Shown: positions 61,440 to 64,000 of the stretch, in pieces
Layout of the letters: each line of letters starts with the position of its first letter
How positions within the stretch are numbered: the first letter of the stretch is position 1
NCBI RefSeq assembly: GCF_039634785.1
Contig: NZ_JBBIAB010000002.1
Location: forward strand, 62,001-126,000
Length of the DNA: 64,000 bases
From: Tistrella mobilis
GTDB lineage: Bacteria; Pseudomonadota; Alphaproteobacteria; Tistrellales; Tistrellaceae
Reading direction: 5' to 3'
Program-made: the position numbers and the translations under genes
The notes under the pieces: generated by a model
The model's input: the letters and a program-made list of their open reading frames with translations, nothing else
Told to the model about the DNA's origin: nothing
Database searches by the model: none

Positions 61440-62213
61440 TCACTCCCCGATGCGGGTCCAGGTGTTGACGCTGGTCATGCGGCAGTCGCCGAGCCCCATG
61501 GCGCCGGCGGCCGCATCGGGCAGGGTCAGGCGCATGGTGACGAGGTGTTCGATCTCGGTTTCGCTTTTGACGGTCAGTCGCCAGGTCATTCTGCTGCCCT
61601 GGCCGTCGCCGGCCGGGATCTGGCCGAAAAGGGGGCTGAACAGCTCGGCCTGCCAGGCGTCGTCGCCGGCGTTCCGCCAGTCGACCCGGCTGAGGCCCTC
61701 CGCCTCCAGGCGGCGGGTCATCTCCAACTGGTCGGGGTGGAACGGCACGTCGAAGGTCAGCCGGCGTGGGGTCGTCCACTCGGCCGGCAGGGCGCCGGCT
61801 GATGTCGGGAAGGCCTGCTGCATGAGGGGCGGGCAGCCGTCCAGCCGGGTTTTGCCCAGCCGCGCCTGCCACAGGCCGGGCTGTGGCTGGATGCCGTAGA
61901 ACAGCGCCAGGTCGCCATTGCCTTCGTCATCCCCGCCGCAGGCCCGGTCGATCGCCTGGCGGCTGCGCGTGTCCCAGCTGTAGAGGGGATAGCGCCGGCC
62001 GTCGCCGATCACGAAAACGGCATCGGCAGAGGGGGCGGGGCCGATGCCCTTCTCGACCGCCAGATCGTTCACCCGGTCGAAGGGCACATCCGACAGATAG
62101 AAGGCGGCGCCGTTGCCGCGGCATTCCGCGATGATGGCCTTGTCGGCCAGCGCCGGCCCGGCCAGGGCAATGCCCAGGCCGGACAGCAGGGCGCCGGTCA
62201 GCCGATGACGCAT
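61440..62213 (-). CDS. Exported DUF1176-like protein
   Basis: The protein has 257 residues from the ATG at 62213 (AAGGATG upstream). It begins with a signal peptide (MRHRLTGALLSGLGIALAGP, cleavage after ALA). The mature part has four cysteines (AECRGNG, RACGGDD, LDGCPPL, GDCRMTS) that could form two disulfides in the periplasm, and a beta-rich look. The arrangement of a basic metabolic-style exported protein recalls DUF1176 but is not convincing. The next leftward gene upstream also appears exported, 43 bp away, so they probably form an operon. It converges with otsA, leaving 10 bp between stops. Confidence 0.7.
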   Translation of the reverse strand: MRHRLTGALLSGLGIALAGPALADKAIIAECRGNGAAFYLSDVPFDRVNDLAVEKGIGPAPSADAVFVIGDGRRYPLYSWDTRSRQAIDRACGGDDEGNGDLALFYGIQPQPGLWQARLGKTRLDGCPPLMQQAFPTSAGALPAEWTTPRRLTFDVPFHPDQLEMTRRLEAEGLSRVDWRNAGDDAWQAELFSPLFGQIPAGDGQGSRMTWRLTVKSETEIEHLVTMRLTLPDAAAGAMGLGDCRMTSVNTWTRIGE

Positions 62214-62256
62214 GTCGGGTTCATCCTTGGAAGCGGTTATCGTGCCGGGGGGCGGG

Positions 62257-64000
62257 TTATCGTGCCGGGGTGCGCGACGGGGCCAGAAGCTCCAGGGTCC
62301 GGGCCGCATCCGACGCCCCACCCCCGGTGTCGCCCCCGGTGTTCCCGTCGGTGTCGCCCCTGGTGCCGCCGGTCCCGAGCGTCCTGCGGATCAGATCGAA
62401 ATCCTGCGATGCGATGCCGGGCGTGAAGGCGCAGAGCCGGTTGCCGGGGCCGGCCTCGCGGCAGTCGGTTCCGCCCGGCTGGTTCAGGCCGATGAGGTGG
62501 AAAGCCCCGGATCGGTCCAGATCGAAGAACCAGGTCGAAAGTTGTCGGCCTCCATCCCCGGTGGGGCGGGCCGCCTCTACCGACCAGCGCGCCGGCAACT
62601 GCCCCGATATCGGCGGGTTGGGGTGGTCGAATGCGCAGGCCGTGTCGCCGCAGCGGCGGATCACCTGCCCGGTGGTCAGCGTGAACTGCAGGGTGCGGAT
62701 GGCGGCGGCCAGCTTTTCATCGCCCCGGTCCGGGTCGGCGCACAGGCGCCCCACCCGGGTGATGTGGCAGGCATTGTCGCCCGGCGGCGGGGTTTCGGGG
62801 TTCAGGAAGATCGATGCCGTGGCGCCGGTGGCGTCGATGAATGCGGCGCGGGGGAAGATGTCGGCGCCGGAGGCGGGCACGACCTCGGCCACCCGGTTCT
62901 CGGGCAGGATGAAGCCGAGGCCGGTGGCGGCGTCGCGCATCTCGCAATAGGGCGCCGTCCGGTCGCCCGGCAGGCAGCGATGGGGATAGTCGGTCCAGGC
63001 CCGCGTTCCCGTCTCTCTGCCGTTTGCGCAGGCATCCGGGCCGTGGCCCCGGCCGTCGTCGCAGGTGGCGGCGGCCCCCGGCGCCGTTGCCGCGGCCGCA
63101 CCGGTCGCATCATCGGCGACGGTGCCGACCATGATCGGCAGCCGGGCCTTTTCGACCCGCGTGCCCGCGGCGTCGGTGGTTCTGTAGACCAGATCATAGG
63201 TGCCGGGCTCCGCCGGGGCCGTCAGGCTGTTGCCATTGGCCAGATCCCCCAGCGTGACCCCCCAGTCGACCTGGCGGTCGCCCTGCCAGATCTCGATCCC
63301 GTCGTTCCAGAGCTGGCTGCCGGTGCTGCCGACCGGGATCGCCGCACCCGGCGCCACCGCGGGCGGGGCGAGCAGGGTGACGGCCGGGTCGGTTTCGGTC
63401 TGGATGATCATCTCCTCGACCGGCTCTCCGCCCCAGCTTTCCAGCTTCAGGAGATAGGGGCCCGGTGTGGCCGGCAGATTGATCCCGGCCTGGCTGACGC
63501 CCGCTTTGCCTTCGACCGTGGAATAGGTGATGGCCTCGCCGCCATCGGGTGCATAGAGCCGCAGCGCCAGCGCCGCGCCGCCGGTTTCCTGGCCCGCCTG
63601 GGTGATGTTCAGGTCGATGGCCACGGTTTCCCCCCGGGCCGCATAGGGGCCGCGATCGCGCATTGCCGTGACCGGCAGCAGCCCCTGCATGGTGACGACG
63701 ATGTCCCGGGCCGCGCCGGTGGCGGTGAAGCGGGCCTCGCCGCGCCCGGCCTCTGCCGTGACGATGGCGGTATAGGTGCCGGGGGCCAGCTCCACGGCGA
63801 AAGGCTGATAGCGCGCCGCCCCCGACACCTTGCCCAGCACCAGTTCCTGCCCCGTGCTTTCGTCGCGCAGCGCCCATTCATAGGTATCGGGCATCGCCCC
63901 CGGATAGGAAAAGATCAGGCGCAGCCCGGTCGTCGCCACCGGCGGTGCCTCGGCGGTGGCACGCGACAGGGCCTCGGCCAGTTCCGCGCCCGATTGCGGG
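62257..64000 (-). CDS. Large beta-rich protein, 5' end outside the window
   Basis: The last 580 codons of a leftward gene; the frame is open to the window edge, so the start is missing. The visible part shows several beta-sandwich-like units, for example LRLIFSYPGAMPDTYEWALR, YTAIVTAEAGRGEARFTATG, and PAVTLLAPPAVAPGAAIPVG, the last resembling the C-terminal domains of alphaproteobacterial von Willebrand A-domain proteins. A Cys-rich region follows (ATCDDGRGHGPDACANGRET, then YCEMRDAATGLGF, CHITRVGRLCADPD). The C-terminus is low-complexity (TGGDTGGG). I would call it an exported surface or periplasmic protein; the A-domain idea depends on the missing part. Confidence 0.65.
   Translation of the reverse strand, partial: PQSGAELAEALSRATAEAPPVATTGLRLIFSYPGAMPDTYEWALRDESTGQELVLGKVSGAARYQPFAVELAPGTYTAIVTAEAGRGEARFTATGAARDIVVTMQGLLPVTAMRDRGPYAARGETVAIDLNITQAGQETGGAALALRLYAPDGGEAITYSTVEGKAGVSQAGINLPATPGPYLLKLESWGGEPVEEMIIQTETDPAVTLLAPPAVAPGAAIPVGSTGSQLWNDGIEIWQGDRQVDWGVTLGDLANGNSLTAPAEPGTYDLVYRTTDAAGTRVEKARLPIMVGTVADDATGAAAATAPGAAATCDDGRGHGPDACANGRETGTRAWTDYPHRCLPGDRTAPYCEMRDAATGLGFILPENRVAEVVPASGADIFPRAAFIDATGATASIFLNPETPPPGDNACHITRVGRLCADPDRGDEKLAAAIRTLQFTLTTGQVIRRCGDTACAFDHPNPPISGQLPARWSVEAARPTGDGGRQLSTWFFDLDRSGAFHLIGLNQPGGTDCREAGPGNRLCAFTPGIASQDFDLIRRTLGTGGTRGDTDGNTGGDTGGGASDAARTLELLAPSRTPAR

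Overview
The window is chromosomal-type DNA of a very GC-rich bacterium. Gene content and style point to an alphaproteobacterium, possibly the Rhodospirillales/Tistrella area: a cydDCABX operon, EcfG-like promoter elements in front of the trehalose genes, a GlgE with a long N-terminal extension, and GTG/TTG starts with overlapping stops. The taxon is inferred from style only. I see no rRNA, tRNA or transposase.

Layout. 0-6.9 kb: regulators divergent from metabolic genes (a partial regulator with a palindromic operator, a small membrane protein, TetR/NmrA, an aldehyde dehydrogenase, an MFS symporter coupled to a threonine-aldolase-like enzyme, a second TetR). 7-13.4 kb: a three-gene leftward operon ending in a 1610-residue RHS/YD-repeat protein preceded by two unrecognised proteins. 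13.7-18 kb: a TetR with three operator copies divergent from an alpha/beta hydrolase, a patch of small genes and gene remnants, a PPOX flavoprotein and a LysR regulator. 18-24.4 kb: cydDCABX (cytochrome bd and its assembly ABC exporter). 24.7-26.8 kb: a chemoreceptor. 27-29 kb: a visibly AT-richer island with an unrecognised gene and a TIR-domain gene that appears frameshifted at a homopolymer. 29.1-30.8 kb: a VapBC-like toxin-antitoxin pair between two near-identical copies of the 3' end of an NTF2-like gene. 30.8-35.6 kb: a giant hybrid histidine kinase. 36.2-37.7 kb: a SulP transporter. 37.9-38.5 kb: an RHH/ParE toxin-antitoxin pair. 38.8-41.3 kb: a CRISPR array of 38 repeats (subtype I-C-like repeat) with no cas gene in the window.

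41.3-61.4 kb is one large alpha-glucan and trehalose locus. Leftward: a DUF2934 protein, glgE, treS fused to maltokinase, glgB, then a 1.65-kb gene-free block of tandem and inverted repeats, then a glgX-treZ fusion and malQ. Rightward: an SRPBCC protein, otsB and otsA. The two arms diverge from 57.96-58.10 kb, where each strand carries a GGAAC-N16-xGTT element resembling the general-stress sigma factor EcfG promoter. Together the genes give trehalose synthesis from UDP-glucose (OtsAB), conversion of trehalose to maltose, maltose-1-phosphate and glucan (TreS-Mak, GlgE, GlgB), and glucan debranching and trimming (GlgX, TreZ, MalQ). TreY, the usual partner of TreZ, is not in the window. Two exported proteins of unknown function close the window, the last one truncated by the edge.

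The points most worth following are: the TIR gene whose two reading frames join at a slippery T6 run; two spacers of the array that read the same target on opposite strands, one of them exposing a TTC motif next to the other's protospacer; the RHS operon; the repeat block inside the glucan operon; and the paired stress-type promoters.
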